DNA of 63,087 bases, taken from NCBI GenBank assembly GCA_905620465.1, contig CAJQTO010000011.1, positions 1-63,087 on the forward strand, in the 5' to 3' direction. Source of the DNA: an uncultured Candidatus Pelagibacter sp. Lineage in GTDB: Bacteria > Pseudomonadota > Alphaproteobacteria > Pelagibacterales > Pelagibacteraceae. The notes beneath the pieces are model-generated. The model was not told the DNA's origin. It searched no databases and worked only from the letters and a program-made list of their open reading frames with translations. The position numbers and the translations under genes are program-made. Shown in pieces: positions 9,366 to 20,208 of this stretch (the first letter of the stretch is position 1; every line of letters begins with the position of its first letter).

Positions 9366-10019
9366 TTATGTTTTTTTTGTTTTAATTGGATATTTGCGGT
9401 GAGGATAACAAGTAGTACAAATTTTACAAGTTAAACCATAACAATCTCTAGCTTTACAAAACTCTCTTCCATAAAAAATTATTTGTAAATGTAATTTGCT
9501 CCAAGTTTTTTTAGGAAATAATCTTTTTAAATCCACTTCGGTTTGAACAACATTTTTACCATTTGTTAAACCCCATCTTTGAGATAATCTGTGTATATGG
9601 GTATCGACTGCAAAGGCTGGCAAACCAAAGCCTTGAGACATGACCACACTTGCTGTTTTATGGCCCACACCAGGTAGTTTTTCAAGTTCTTCGAAGCTCT
9701 TGGGCACTCTACCCCCATGCTTTTCCAAAAGCTGCTTAGACATTAAATAAATGCTTTTTGCTTTAACTCGAAAGATACCAATACTTTTAATTAATTTTTC
9801 AATTTTTTTTCTTCCTAATTTAACAAAGTGTTTAGGTTTATTATATTTTGGATATATATCCTTAGTTACATTGTTAACATTTAAGTCTGTGCATTGTGCC
9901 GACAAAAGAACAGAAGTTAAAAGTGTAAATTTATTTCTATGTTTTAATGGAATAGGGGTAGTTGGATAAATTTTATTTAAAATTTTAAGTATTTTTTTTG
10001 CTTTTTCTTTTGCATTCAT
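9366..10019 (-). CDS. nth: Endonuclease III
   Basis: HhH motif LEKLPGVGHKTASVV, catalytic VDTHIHRLSQRWGL, and a C-x6-C-x2-C-x5-C Fe-S loop (CYGLTCKICTTC). Confidence 0.95.
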   Translation of the reverse strand: MNAKEKAKKILKILNKIYPTTPIPLKHRNKFTLLTSVLLSAQCTDLNVNNVTKDIYPKYNKPKHFVKLGRKKIEKLIKSIGIFRVKAKSIYLMSKQLLEKHGGRVPKSFEELEKLPGVGHKTASVVMSQGFGLPAFAVDTHIHRLSQRWGLTNGKNVVQTEVDLKRLFPKKTWSKLHLQIIFYGREFCKARDCYGLTCKICTTCYPHRKYPIKTKKT

Positions 10020-10795
10020 TATTTAAAATTCAACAAATCTCTCATTGAATAAAGTCCAGGTTTTTTACTTGTAAGCCATTTTGCAGCAGTTAAAGCACCA
10101 TCTGAATAAAGAGCTCTATCAAATGCTTCATGATTTAATTTTATTATTTCTTTACCACTAGAAAATGTAACCTCATGTTCTCCAATAATCTCACCCTTCC
10201 TAATAGAGTTAAAGTTAATTTTTTTTCCATAAGGAAAAGATTTTTTATTTAAAAATTTTTTACCAATTAAATTGTAAATATTTTTATTTTTTCCATCAGC
10301 TATACCTTTTCCTAGCATCAATGCAGTTCCTGATGGATAGTCCTTTTTATGTTTGTGGTGAATTTCAAACACTTTACTTAAATAATTGTCTCCAAGAGAC
10401 CTTGAAGCAATTTCAGTTAAATACATCAATAAATTAACACCCAAGCTCATATTACCAGCTTTTATTATTGGGATTTTTTTTGAATATTTTTTAATTAAAT
10501 TTTCTTCTTTTTGAGTAAAGCCAGTTGTTCCAATAACCACTCTTTTTTTTAGTTTTGATGCTATTTTAAGAATCTCAAGAGTACATTTTGGCACTGTAAA
10601 ATCTATAATCACATCAATTTTTTTAAAGGCCTGATCTGTATTTAAATCAAGATTAATACCACCTATTTTCTTATTGATAGGCTTGTTTTCTGTGAGAGTT
10701 ACTAATTTAAAGTTTTTATTAGATTTAGAAGATTTGATAAGTTGCTGACCCATTCTTCCAAGACAGCCAGAAATTGCTAAGTTAATTTTTTTCAT
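10019..10795 (-). CDS. dapB: 4-hydroxy-tetrahydrodipicolinate reductase
   Basis: AISGCLGRMGQ, VIGTTGFT, EIHHKHKKDYPSGTAL. Confidence 0.95.
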   Translation of the reverse strand: MKKINLAISGCLGRMGQQLIKSSKSNKNFKLVTLTENKPINKKIGGINLDLNTDQAFKKIDVIIDFTVPKCTLEILKIASKLKKRVVIGTTGFTQKEENLIKKYSKKIPIIKAGNMSLGVNLLMYLTEIASRSLGDNYLSKVFEIHHKHKKDYPSGTALMLGKGIADGKNKNIYNLIGKKFLNKKSFPYGKKINFNSIRKGEIIGEHEVTFSSGKEIIKLNHEAFDRALYSDGALTAAKWLTSKKPGLYSMRDLLNFK

Positions 10796-10832
10796 CTGGG
10801 AAAATATTAACCTTTTTTAGTTAATTAGTCTT

Positions 10833-11954
10833 TTAGTTTTTCCAAAAAATTTTGGCTTTTTGGAAAAACTTTTTAATACTAGGGTTTGACTTCTCATTCT
10901 CAATTTCTCTAAATTTTTCAAGTAGTTCTTTTTGTGCTTTATTTAATGAAATTGGAACTTCGGTATTTACCTGAACATAGAGGTCACCATTTCCACTGCC
11001 ACGCATGTAAGGCATTCCCTTACCTTTTAGTCTAAATTGTTTTCCATTTTGAGTTCCATCTGGTATTTTAATTTTTGCTCTTCCCCCATCAATTGTTGGT
11101 ATTTCAATTGTAGTACCTAGTGCAGCATCTGCTAGAGAAATAGGAAATTCAAAAAATAAATTTTCATCTGACCTTTTAAAAAGATCATGAGAATGAACGT
11201 TAATAAATAGATATAAGTCTCCACTAGCCCCACCTTTGGTTCCAGCCTCACCCTTACTAGCCAACCTTATTCTTGTTCCATCATCAACACCCTTCGGTAT
11301 CGTTACTGATATTTTTTTTGAAGCTTGTTTGTTACCTTGACCGTTACAATCGGTACATGGGTTTGTAATTTCTTCTCCACTTCCAGCACACTGAGGACAA
11401 GCTTGTTGAACAGTAAAAAAACCTTGGTTAGATCTAACTTTTCCATTCCCTCCACAAACTGTACATCTATCAGGAGAAGAGCCTGGTTTAGATCCATTAC
11501 CTTTGCAGGTATTACATTTTTCTGTGGTTGAAAATTTTATATCTTGCTTTTTTCCTTCATAAGCTTCTTCAAGGGTAATTGATAGATCATATCTTAAATC
11601 AGATCCTCTGTTGTTAGTACTTCTTCTTCCTCCAGATCTTCCACTACCTCCAAAATCCCCAAAAAAATCTTCAAAAATATCTGAAAAGTCAGCTCCACCA
11701 AAACCACTACTTTGTCTTCCACCACCTCCTTCAAAAGCGGCATGGCCAAAGCTATCATAGTTTTGTTTTTTTTCTTGATCTGAAAGGATGTTGTAAGCTT
11801 CACTTGCTTCTTTAAATTTATCTTCAGAAATTTTGTCACCAGGGTTTTTATCAGGGTGATGTTTTACTGCTAGCTTTCTATAGGCTGATTTTAATTCTTG
11901 TGGGCTTGCGCTTTTACTAACACCCAAGACGTCATAAAAATCTCTTTTAGCCAT
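10833..11954 (-). CDS. dnaJ: Chaperone DnaJ
   Basis: J domain with HPD, G/F linker, four CxxCxGxG zinc repeats. Confidence 0.97.
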   Translation of the reverse strand: MAKRDFYDVLGVSKSASPQELKSAYRKLAVKHHPDKNPGDKISEDKFKEASEAYNILSDQEKKQNYDSFGHAAFEGGGGRQSSGFGGADFSDIFEDFFGDFGGSGRSGGRRSTNNRGSDLRYDLSITLEEAYEGKKQDIKFSTTEKCNTCKGNGSKPGSSPDRCTVCGGNGKVRSNQGFFTVQQACPQCAGSGEEITNPCTDCNGQGNKQASKKISVTIPKGVDDGTRIRLASKGEAGTKGGASGDLYLFINVHSHDLFKRSDENLFFEFPISLADAALGTTIEIPTIDGGRAKIKIPDGTQNGKQFRLKGKGMPYMRGSGNGDLYVQVNTEVPISLNKAQKELLEKFREIENEKSNPSIKKFFQKAKIFWKN

Positions 11955-11989
11955 AAGTTACTTTAAGATGATAGTTGTTGTTGTAAGTC

Positions 11990-13939
11990 TTAAGCGCTTT
12001 TTTCTTTATCTTCTTCTTTATCTTCTTCTTTTACTTCTTCTTTTACTTCTTCAAAATCAGCATCAACCACATTATCGTCTTTTTTTCCTTCATCATTTTT
12101 ACTACCATCTTTAGATGAATCTGGCTTTTTTTCTTGAGATTTATAGATCGCTTCGCCTAATTTCATTGAAGCCTGAACCAATATTTCTGTTTTTTTCTTA
12201 ATATCTTCAATATCAGTACCTTTGATGGCCTCTTTTAAGCTTGATGAAGCATCTTCTATTGCTTTTTTTTCAGCGTCTGAAACTTTAACACCATGTTCTT
12301 TTAGGTTTTTTTCTGTAGAGTGCAAAAGGGTATCTGCCTGATTTCTCACATCGACAGACTCTCTTTTCTTTTTATCCTCTTCTTTATTTGCTTCAGCATC
12401 TTTAACCATTTTTTCTATTTCTTCATCACTTAATCCACCAGAAGCTTGAATTTGAATTTTTTGTTCTTTACCAGTACCCTTGTCTTTTGCAGAAACACTT
12501 ACTATTCCATTTGCATCAATATCAAAGGTTACTTCTATTTGAGGAATACCTCTTGCTGCTGGTGCAATTCCAATTAGTTCAAAATTTCCAAGCATTTTAT
12601 TATCAGAGGCCATTTCCCTTTCACCCTGAAGAACTCTTATTGATACAGCGGGCTGACTATCTTCGGCAGTTGAAAAAACTTGACTTTTTTTAGTAGGGAT
12701 TGTTGTATTTTTTTCAATTAATTTTGTTGATACACCACCCAAAGTTTCAATTCCAAGTGATAAAGGTGTTACATCTAAAAGAAGGACATCTTTCACATCT
12801 CCTTGCAATACACCAGCTTGAATTGCTGCTCCCATTGCAACAACTTCGTCGGGGTTAACACTTTTATTCGGATCTTTACCAAAAAATTTTTTTACTTCTG
12901 CAACAACTTTTGGCATTCTTGTCATTCCACCAACCATTACAATTTCATCAATTTCGCTTGCATTAAGACCAGCGTCTTTTAGAGCTGTTTTGCAAGGTGG
13001 TATAGTTCTTAAAATTAAATCTTCTACTAAAGCTTCTAGTTTGGCTCTAGTCATTTTTAAGTTAATATGTTTTGGACCTGTTTTATCTGCAGTTATAAAG
13101 GGTAAATTAACATCTGTTTGTTCTGCTGATGATAATTCTATTTTAGCTTTTTCTGCTGCCTCTTTTAATCTTTGAAGTGCTAATTTATCAGTTTTTAGGT
13201 CAATTCCACTATCTTTTTTGAATTCATTAATTAAATAATTAACAATAGAATTGTCAAAATCTTCTCCGCCTAAAAAGGTATCACCATTAGTAGATTTTAC
13301 TTCGAATACACCATCTCCTAATTCAAGAATAGAAACATCAAATGTTCCTCCTCCCAAATCATAAACAGCAATTTTTTTATTTTCCTTTTTTTTATCCAAA
13401 CCATAAGCGAGAGAAGCAGCCGTAGGTTCGTTTATGATTCTTAAAACTTCTAAGCCCGCAATTTTACCAGCATCTTTAGTGGCTTGTCTTTGAGCATCAT
13501 TAAAATAAGCAGGAACAGTTATTACTGCTTTTGTAACTTCTTGACCTAAATATTTTTCAGCAGTTTCTTTCATTTTTTGAAGAATAAAAGCAGATATTTG
13601 TGAGGGTGAATATTTTTGCCCCTTTGCTTCAATCCAAGCGTCACCTTTTTCAGAATTAACTATTTTAAAGGGCGCTGCTGCAATATCTTTTTTAACAGTT
13701 GGGTCTTCAAAATTTCTTCCTACTAATCTTTTTACTGCAAATATAGTATTTTCAGGGTTAGTTACTGCCTGCCTTTTAGCAGGTTGTCCAACGAGTTTTT
13801 CACCATCATCAGTAAAGGCAACAACAGATGGAGTTGTTCTAGCGCCCTCTGCATTTTCCAATACTTTAGGTTGGCTACCTTCCATGATAGATACGCATGA
13901 ATTTGTTGTCCCTAAGTCTATTCCTATAATCTTGCTCAT
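11990..13939 (-). CDS. dnaK: Chaperone DnaK (Hsp70)
   Basis: [21 protein letters not shown]..., full Hsp70 architecture with an acidic tail. Confidence 0.98.
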   Translation of the reverse strand: MSKIIGIDLGTTNSCVSIMEGSQPKVLENAEGARTTPSVVAFTDDGEKLVGQPAKRQAVTNPENTIFAVKRLVGRNFEDPTVKKDIAAAPFKIVNSEKGDAWIEAKGQKYSPSQISAFILQKMKETAEKYLGQEVTKAVITVPAYFNDAQRQATKDAGKIAGLEVLRIINEPTAASLAYGLDKKKENKKIAVYDLGGGTFDVSILELGDGVFEVKSTNGDTFLGGEDFDNSIVNYLINEFKKDSGIDLKTDKLALQRLKEAAEKAKIELSSAEQTDVNLPFITADKTGPKHINLKMTRAKLEALVEDLILRTIPPCKTALKDAGLNASEIDEIVMVGGMTRMPKVVAEVKKFFGKDPNKSVNPDEVVAMGAAIQAGVLQGDVKDVLLLDVTPLSLGIETLGGVSTKLIEKNTTIPTKKSQVFSTAEDSQPAVSIRVLQGEREMASDNKMLGNFELIGIAPAARGIPQIEVTFDIDANGIVSVSAKDKGTGKEQKIQIQASGGLSDEEIEKMVKDAEANKEEDKKKRESVDVRNQADTLLHSTEKNLKEHGVKVSDAEKKAIEDASSSLKEAIKGTDIEDIKKKTEILVQASMKLGEAIYKSQEKKPDSSKDGSKNDEGKKDDNVVDADFEEVKEEVKEEDKEEDKEKSA

Positions 13940-13999
13940 AATTTTAAATCCTACCTTTCATATAAGTGCTAATTTTTAATCTACAAGTTTAGTCAAAAA

Positions 14000-14620
14000 T
14001 TATTTGTTGTCTGATTTCTCTATATTTTCCTCGGTTTTTTGATCTTTATTTTCAGTTTTTTTTGATATACCAACTAAAGCCGGTCTTAATAATCTATCTT
14101 TCATCATAAATCCTTTTTGAATTTCTTTAATGATAGTGCCAGGTATTTTTTGATCATTCTCAATTTCCATCATTGCTTGATGCATATTTGGATCTAATTT
14201 TTTCCCAATAGAATCTATTGGTATAATATTGTTTTTAGAAAAAACAGAGAATAAATCTTTATTGATTATATCAAAATGTTCTAAGGTTATTTTTAAGGCC
14301 TCTGTATTTTTTAAAACATTATCATTTTCTAAGATTTGTTTTGATCTTTCTAAGTTATCTATAAGATTTAAAGCTTCTCTTGCGAAAGCAAAACCACCAT
14401 AATCAAAAGCATCATCTTTTTCTTTTTCAAATCTTCTTCTTTGATTTTCCATTTCAGCTAAAGTTCTAATAACTTTGTCTTCTAGTACTTTGATTTTTTC
14501 CTCAGGGGTAATTTCTTTTACCTTTTCTTGCCCTATTGGATCTGTGGAATTTGGTTCTGTTTTAGGAATTTTTTCCTCATTACCTTGTTCTACACTATTG
14601 ATGTTTTGATCTTTTTCCAT
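14000..14620 (-). CDS. grpE: Nucleotide exchange factor GrpE
   Basis: AEMENQRRRFEKEKDDA...LDPNMHQAMMEIE...GFMMKDRLLRPALVGISK. Confidence 0.95.
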   Translation of the reverse strand: MEKDQNINSVEQGNEEKIPKTEPNSTDPIGQEKVKEITPEEKIKVLEDKVIRTLAEMENQRRRFEKEKDDAFDYGGFAFAREALNLIDNLERSKQILENDNVLKNTEALKITLEHFDIINKDLFSVFSKNNIIPIDSIGKKLDPNMHQAMMEIENDQKIPGTIIKEIQKGFMMKDRLLRPALVGISKKTENKDQKTEENIEKSDNK

Positions 14621-14656
14621 TGAGACTTATATGGTATGAAATTTGAAAATTGCTAG

Positions 14657-15259
14657 ATGTTAAATAAAAAAATAACAAAATTATTAGTTGGCACAAATAA
14701 TGTAGGAAAATTAAGAGAAATTAAAGATTTACTGCCCAAAAATCTTGAAATTTATTCTCCCGCAGACTTTAAAATTAAAAGTCCAGCTGAAAATGGAAAA
14801 AATTTTGCAGAAAACTCATTAATTAAGGCAAAATTTTTTTCGTATAAATCTAAAATGGTCTGCTTGGCAGATGATTCTGGACTTCAAATAGAAATTCTGA
14901 ACGGTGCGCCAGGAATTTATTCTGCTAGATGGGGAGGTAAAAATGCTAACTTTACTAAAGCAATAAACAGAGTTTTTAAAGAGTTAAAAAAAAAAGATAA
15001 AAATTGGAAAATTAAAAAAATTAAAGCCAAATTTATTTGTGCCTTAACAATTTACTGGCCTAATAAAAAATCAATACATTCAGTAGGAGAGATTAAAGGT
15101 TATATTTCCTCTAAGCCAAAAGGGAAAAAAGGATTTGGTTATGATCCTATTTTTATACCATTAAATAAAAAAATTACTTTTGGTGAAATGAAATCTTCCG
15201 AAAAATATAAAATAGATCATAGATATAAAGCTTTTAAAAAAATTAAAAAATTTCTTTAA
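14657..15259 (+). CDS. rdgB: Non-canonical purine NTP pyrophosphatase (RdgB/HAM1)
   Basis: LLVGTNNVGKLREI, ADDSGLQIEILNGAPGIYSARWGG, KGKKGFGYDPIFIP. Confidence 0.95.
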   Translation: MLNKKITKLLVGTNNVGKLREIKDLLPKNLEIYSPADFKIKSPAENGKNFAENSLIKAKFFSYKSKMVCLADDSGLQIEILNGAPGIYSARWGGKNANFTKAINRVFKELKKKDKNWKIKKIKAKFICALTIYWPNKKSIHSVGEIKGYISSKPKGKKGFGYDPIFIPLNKKITFGEMKSSEKYKIDHRYKAFKKIKKFL

Positions 15260-16394
15260 AATTTTTATTTTCAACTTTATAAAAATTAAGAATATGATTT
15301 ATTTTGTTGTCTTTTATTTCAAAAATTCCAATTTTCCCTTTAAACATAGTTTTTTTAATAAAGATTTTTTGATCTATAACTAAATTATTTTGGAGTATTA
15401 AATAGTAAACAAGTCCCACTAAATCAAAACTCAAAAAAGACAATTGATTTGGATTCTGGTTAAATTTTTCAAAATATTCTGCTGAAAAATTTTCGTAATT
15501 TTTTTTATTTATGGATGGAAAATAAATAGGTTGTGAGCTAGTTTCATTTAGCAGCGATTCATCAAACCACTGATTAAGTGTTATAAAATATTTTTTTTTA
15601 GGAGATATGTTTGTGTATAATAGTGATGTAGTAACACTTTTTAAGCTTTCGTCAAAATCTGCAATTATTATCGAATCAAATTTAACACCTCCAAGGGTAT
15701 CTTTTTTATTTAATCGTTCAATTAAAAGTTCCTTGTTGGCTTCATCTGATTTTTCTATTCTTGTTATTTCGTCTTCAAGGTTTTGTTTTCTTATTGAATA
15801 ATTTGTAATTTTTTCAATTTGTTTTGTAAGTTTTGTAGGGTCTGTATTATAAATATAACTTTTAAATATTTTTATTTTCGAATTAGATATAGCTATCTTT
15901 ATTTCATTTTTATAATTTACATCGGGTATCAGAAAAATAGTTTTTTTTATTCCATTTAATTCTATAAATTTTTGTATGGTTCTTAATTGGGAAGAGGCAT
16001 TTATGCCAGCACTAATAATATTTTTAGGATTGCCAATAGTTTTATTTGTAAGGGATAAAAAAGTAATATCTTTTAATTCATCAAGGTATGTTAAACTATT
16101 ATTAAACACAGGCCCAATTATTATTTTAACTCCCAATTGGCTTAATTCCTTAGCAGCTCTTAATGTAGTTTCAGGTTTTGACTTTGTATCTTTAGGAACT
16201 ATTTCAATAGAAGCGTTGTTGATTTTATTAATAGCAAGTTGGGTAGCTTTAATTATAGATTGGCCAATCTCTGCATTTTTTCCAGACAAAGGAACAAGTA
16301 GACCAATCTTAATTTTTTCTGCGGCAAATATCTTTTGGTTAGGAGTCAGTAAAGTTAAAAGTAATAATAGTATAATTTTAATAATTTTGATCAT
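15243..16394 (-). CDS. Penicillin-binding protein activator / periplasmic-binding-fold protein (LpoA-like)
   Basis: KIGLLVPLSGKNAEIGQSIIKATQLAI, type I periplasmic-binding fold; convergent organisation next to rsmI. Confidence 0.78.
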   Translation of the reverse strand: MIKIIKIILLLLLTLLTPNQKIFAAEKIKIGLLVPLSGKNAEIGQSIIKATQLAINKINNASIEIVPKDTKSKPETTLRAAKELSQLGVKIIIGPVFNNSLTYLDELKDITFLSLTNKTIGNPKNIISAGINASSQLRTIQKFIELNGIKKTIFLIPDVNYKNEIKIAISNSKIKIFKSYIYNTDPTKLTKQIEKITNYSIRKQNLEDEITRIEKSDEANKELLIERLNKKDTLGGVKFDSIIIADFDESLKSVTTSLLYTNISPKKKYFITLNQWFDESLLNETSSQPIYFPSINKKNYENFSAEYFEKFNQNPNQLSFLSFDLVGLVYYLILQNNLVIDQKIFIKKTMFKGKIGIFEIKDNKINHILNFYKVENKNFKEIF

Positions 16395-16426
16395 TTTAGT
16401 GTTATTATTATAGCGATTATAATTTA

Positions 16427-17290
16427 ATGATTCTACATTCAGAAAATAAAAATAACCAAGTTAAAAGTGGATTATATATTGTATCTACGCCTATTGGTAA
16501 TTTAAGCGATATTACCTTAAGAGCAATAGATGTTTTACAAAAATCAGATTATATTTTGTGCGAAGATACTCGTGTTTCAAAAAATTTATTAGATAAATAT
16601 GAAATTAAGTCAAAATTAATTTCAAATCATAAATTTAATGAAAAAAAAAACTTATTAAGAATTATTGATATATTAAAATCTAATTGTATTGTATCGCTTA
16701 TTTCTGATGCAGGTACACCATCAATTTCCGATCCGGGAGCAATACTTATTAATGAGTGTTTTCAGAATGAGATTAACATTTTCCCCTTGCCTGGACCCTC
16801 AGCAGTTTCATCAGCTGTTTCAATTAGTGGATTTTCAGAAAAATTTTTTTTCTATGGATTTTTTCCAGAAAAAAATAATAAATTAAAAGAAGATTTTACA
16901 AATTTATCAAATTTAGATAGCTCAATAGTACTTTTTATTTCTCCAAAAAAGTTCAACAAATCAGTGAAAGTTATTAAAGAATATTTTTCTGGAAGAAAAA
17001 TATTAATATGTAGAGAAATGACTAAATTTTATGAAGAATATATAAGAACAAGTGTTGATACTCTTAAACCTTTTAAAGATAATCCAAAAGGAGAATTGAC
17101 TATAGTAATTTCTGAAAAAGAAAAAATAAAAAAAACTTCGCTAAAATTAGAAGAATCAGATAAAAAAACTATTGAAAAAATGATTAAAAAATTAAGTATA
17201 AAAGATATTACAGATTTGATTAGTCTAAATAGTAATGTTCCAAAAAAAGAAATTTACAACTATTGTTTAAAATTAAAGAATGAAAAATAG
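16427..17290 (+). CDS. rsmI: 16S rRNA (cytidine-2'-O)-methyltransferase RsmI
   Basis: GLYIVSTPIGNLSDITLRAIDVLQKSDYILCEDTRVSKNLL...ISDAGTPSISDPG. Confidence 0.96.
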   Translation: MILHSENKNNQVKSGLYIVSTPIGNLSDITLRAIDVLQKSDYILCEDTRVSKNLLDKYEIKSKLISNHKFNEKKNLLRIIDILKSNCIVSLISDAGTPSISDPGAILINECFQNEINIFPLPGPSAVSSAVSISGFSEKFFFYGFFPEKNNKLKEDFTNLSNLDSSIVLFISPKKFNKSVKVIKEYFSGRKILICREMTKFYEEYIRTSVDTLKPFKDNPKGELTIVISEKEKIKKTSLKLEESDKKTIEKMIKKLSIKDITDLISLNSNVPKKEIYNYCLKLKNEK

Positions 17291-17873
17291 ATTAATTTCA
17301 ATTTTTTTTATATTTATAGTTTTCGCTGGATGTGTAGGCACAGCATCAACAGGAATTTTTGGCACAGGTGTGAGTATAGCTCTGGATCCAAGATCTATTG
17401 GAACACAAATCGACGACTCAGTTATGCAAAAAAATTTAACAGCAAGAATATTATTAAGGAATAAAAGTTATTTATTAACTTTAAATACAAAAGTTTTAGA
17501 TGGTAGAATTTTTATAACTGGAAAAGTTCCTAATCCAGAGGAGAAACTTCAAATAACAAAATTGGCATGGGAAACTAAAGGAGCAAGATCAGTTAAAAAT
17601 GATACTAAAATCAAAGAAGAGTTTAATTTTAAACAATCTGCAAAAGATTTATTAATTACCTCCCAATTACGTACTGCCACAATATTTAACAAAAAAATTA
17701 AAGCAACAAACTATCAAATAGACACATATAAGAAAAAAATCTTTATCTATGGTATTGCTCATACGGCTGAAGAGAGAATAGAAGTGATTAATGAAGCGAA
17801 AGAAATACTTGATGTTGAAGATGTAATAGCAAGTATTTTTTTAGTGAAAGATTTAAGAATTCAAAAAAATTAA
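17280..17873 (+). CDS. BON-domain protein with lipoprotein-like signal
   Basis: MKNRLISIFFIFIVFAGCVG lipobox; two BON-like domains (DGRIFITGKVPNPEEKLQITKLAWETKGARSVKNDTKI and KKIFIYGIAHTAEERIEVINEAKEILDVEDV). Confidence 0.85.
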   Translation: MKNRLISIFFIFIVFAGCVGTASTGIFGTGVSIALDPRSIGTQIDDSVMQKNLTARILLRNKSYLLTLNTKVLDGRIFITGKVPNPEEKLQITKLAWETKGARSVKNDTKIKEEFNFKQSAKDLLITSQLRTATIFNKKIKATNYQIDTYKKKIFIYGIAHTAEERIEVINEAKEILDVEDVIASIFLVKDLRIQKN

Positions 17874-20158
17874 TTTTTCTCATTATAGTTAATTACTCCA
17901 GCAGAATAAGCTGCAATAGAGGCTAGATTTAAAATGTCAGAAGTAGATGACCTTAAGGGTGCAATTTCTATCGGTTGTCCCAAACCTATTAAAAGAGGTC
18001 CAATAACTTTAGCACCTCCTAACTCTCTCATCATTTTGTATGATATTGCTGCACTATGTTGACCAGGCATTATTAATATATTGGCATTACCAACTATCTC
18101 TGAAAATGGATATAATTCTTTATATTGGTCATTTAAGGCGACATCAGGCTGCATGTCACCATCAAATTTAAAATCTACATTTTTTTCTTTTAATATGTTT
18201 ACCGCATTTTTTATATGTTTAGTTCTACTAGTTAGAGGTTGACCAAATGTTGAGTGAGAAACAAAAGCAACTTTAGGATCAAAACCAAATAATCTTACAA
18301 CTCTTGCAGACGAAATAGCTATATCAGCCAATTGTTCTGAACTAGGATATTCATGCACACTTGTATCGCCTACAAAAACTGTTTTACCTTTATTAACAAT
18401 CATATTAAGACCAAACATAATTTCTCCAGGCCTTGGATCTACTACTTTGGTTATTTTTTCTAAAGAAGCTCCATATCTTCGTGTGTTTCCCGTTACAACT
18501 CCATCAGCATCTCCACAAGAAACCATACAAGAAGCCCAGATTACTCTGTCATTTCTTACTAATCGATCACAGTCTCGCTCAAGTAAACCCTGTTCTCTTT
18601 GCATTTTTTTAAATAAAAAATCTACGTACTTCTCTCTCTTTTTTTTGTCTGTTGAATTACTAATTTCAATGTCAAAATTTTCATTATAACCAATTTCTTT
18701 TAATCTTTGTTGGATACGTTCTTTTTTTGCAACTAGTATTGGAATTCCTAGACCACTATTTTTAAAAGCAATTGCTGCTTTTAAAGTATTTGCATCTTCT
18801 CCATCTGCGAAAACAATTTTCTTCTTTGTTTTTTTAATTTGAGAATTAATTCCTTGCATAATAGTAACAGAAGGGTCAAGTCTCTGGTTAAGCTGTTCTT
18901 TATAAATTTCAAAATTTTTTATCTCTTTTCTTGCAACACCACTTTCCATTGCTGCTTTTGCAACAGCCACAGGAATTATACTAATTAATCTAGGATCAAA
19001 AGTTGATGGTATAATATAATCTTTTCCATAATGGGGTCTATCACCGCCCATAGCGGCAACAACTTCATCGGGAACATCCTGTCTTGCTAGCTTGGCAATA
19101 GCGTGCGCTGCAGCAACCTTCATTTCTTCATTTATAGTTTTTGCCCTAACATCCAGGGCTCCTCTAAATATATATGGAAAACCAATCAAATTATTTACTT
19201 GGTTTGGATAATCAGACCTACCAGTCGCAATAATTGCATCACTTCTAACTTCTTGAATTTCCTCAGGGGTAATTTCAGGATCAGGATTTGCACAAGCAAA
19301 AATTATGGGGTTTTTTGCCATTTTTTTTACCATATTTTTTGATAGAGCTCCTTTCGCAGATAGTCCCAAAAAGACATCAGCATCCTTAATGACATCATCC
19401 AAAGTTCTAAGGTTAGTGTCAATCGCATGAGAAGATTTCCATTGATTTAAATTATCTCTTCCGTGGTAGATTACTCCTTTTCGATCTACCATAACTATAT
19501 TTTTTTGTGGCACGCCACTATTTTTAAATAAGTTGGTACAGGCCATTGCAGATGCTCCAGCTCCATTCACCACAATCTTAATTTCTTTTATTGATTTTTT
19601 ATTTATATCTAGTGCATTTATTAATGCGGCAGTTGTAATTATAGCTGTTCCATGTTGGTCATCATGAAATACTGGAATATCTAAAATTTCTTTTAATTTT
19701 TCTTCAATAATAAAACAATCTGGTGCTGCGATATCTTCTAAATTTATACCTCCAAAACTTGGTGCAAAATTTTTAATACTATTAATAATTTCATTTGCAT
19801 CAGCAGAATCAATCTCTAAATCAATCGCGTCTATATCCGCAAATCTTTTAAATAGAACAGCTTTTCCTTCCATCACCGGTTTGGAAGCTAAAGCACCTAG
19901 GTTACCCATACCAAGAATTGCCGATCCATTACTTATAACTGCAACCAAATTTCCTTTTGATGTATAGTCATACGCAGCATCAGCATTTTTAGCAATTGCG
20001 TTTACAGGAGCCGCCACTCCTGGAGAGTAGGCCAAAGCCAGATCTCTTTTTGTTAACATGGGCTTTGAGGAGTTAATCTCAATCTTGCCTGGTTTATTAC
20101 TATTATGAAACTCTAAAGCTTCTTTATCTGTGTAATGATCAACTTTTGTTTTTTTCAT
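17870..20158 (-). CDS. maeB: NADP-dependent malic enzyme with C-terminal phosphotransacetylase-like domain
   Basis: LAYSPGVAAPV, VFHDDQHGTAIITTAALINAL, PTA-like C-terminus. Confidence 0.96.
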   Translation of the reverse strand: MKKTKVDHYTDKEALEFHNSNKPGKIEINSSKPMLTKRDLALAYSPGVAAPVNAIAKNADAAYDYTSKGNLVAVISNGSAILGMGNLGALASKPVMEGKAVLFKRFADIDAIDLEIDSADANEIINSIKNFAPSFGGINLEDIAAPDCFIIEEKLKEILDIPVFHDDQHGTAIITTAALINALDINKKSIKEIKIVVNGAGASAMACTNLFKNSGVPQKNIVMVDRKGVIYHGRDNLNQWKSSHAIDTNLRTLDDVIKDADVFLGLSAKGALSKNMVKKMAKNPIIFACANPDPEITPEEIQEVRSDAIIATGRSDYPNQVNNLIGFPYIFRGALDVRAKTINEEMKVAAAHAIAKLARQDVPDEVVAAMGGDRPHYGKDYIIPSTFDPRLISIIPVAVAKAAMESGVARKEIKNFEIYKEQLNQRLDPSVTIMQGINSQIKKTKKKIVFADGEDANTLKAAIAFKNSGLGIPILVAKKERIQQRLKEIGYNENFDIEISNSTDKKKREKYVDFLFKKMQREQGLLERDCDRLVRNDRVIWASCMVSCGDADGVVTGNTRRYGASLEKITKVVDPRPGEIMFGLNMIVNKGKTVFVGDTSVHEYPSSEQLADIAISSARVVRLFGFDPKVAFVSHSTFGQPLTSRTKHIKNAVNILKEKNVDFKFDGDMQPDVALNDQYKELYPFSEIVGNANILIMPGQHSAAISYKMMRELGGAKVIGPLLIGLGQPIEIAPLRSSTSDILNLASIAAYSAGVINYNEKN

Positions 20159-20208
20159 TTATGTTAATTAGATATACAAATGGAGCAATTTTAAGACTAA
20201 TATGATTT

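Noticed and set aside
11303-11531. Alternative-frame and antisense ORFs in dnaJ
   Set aside because: They overlap the zinc-finger coding region of dnaJ; chance open frames.
13940-13999. AGTGCTAA upstream of dnaK (half of a CIRCE element)
   Set aside because: Only one half-site; no GAGTGCTAA partner at N9, and hrcA is not in the window.
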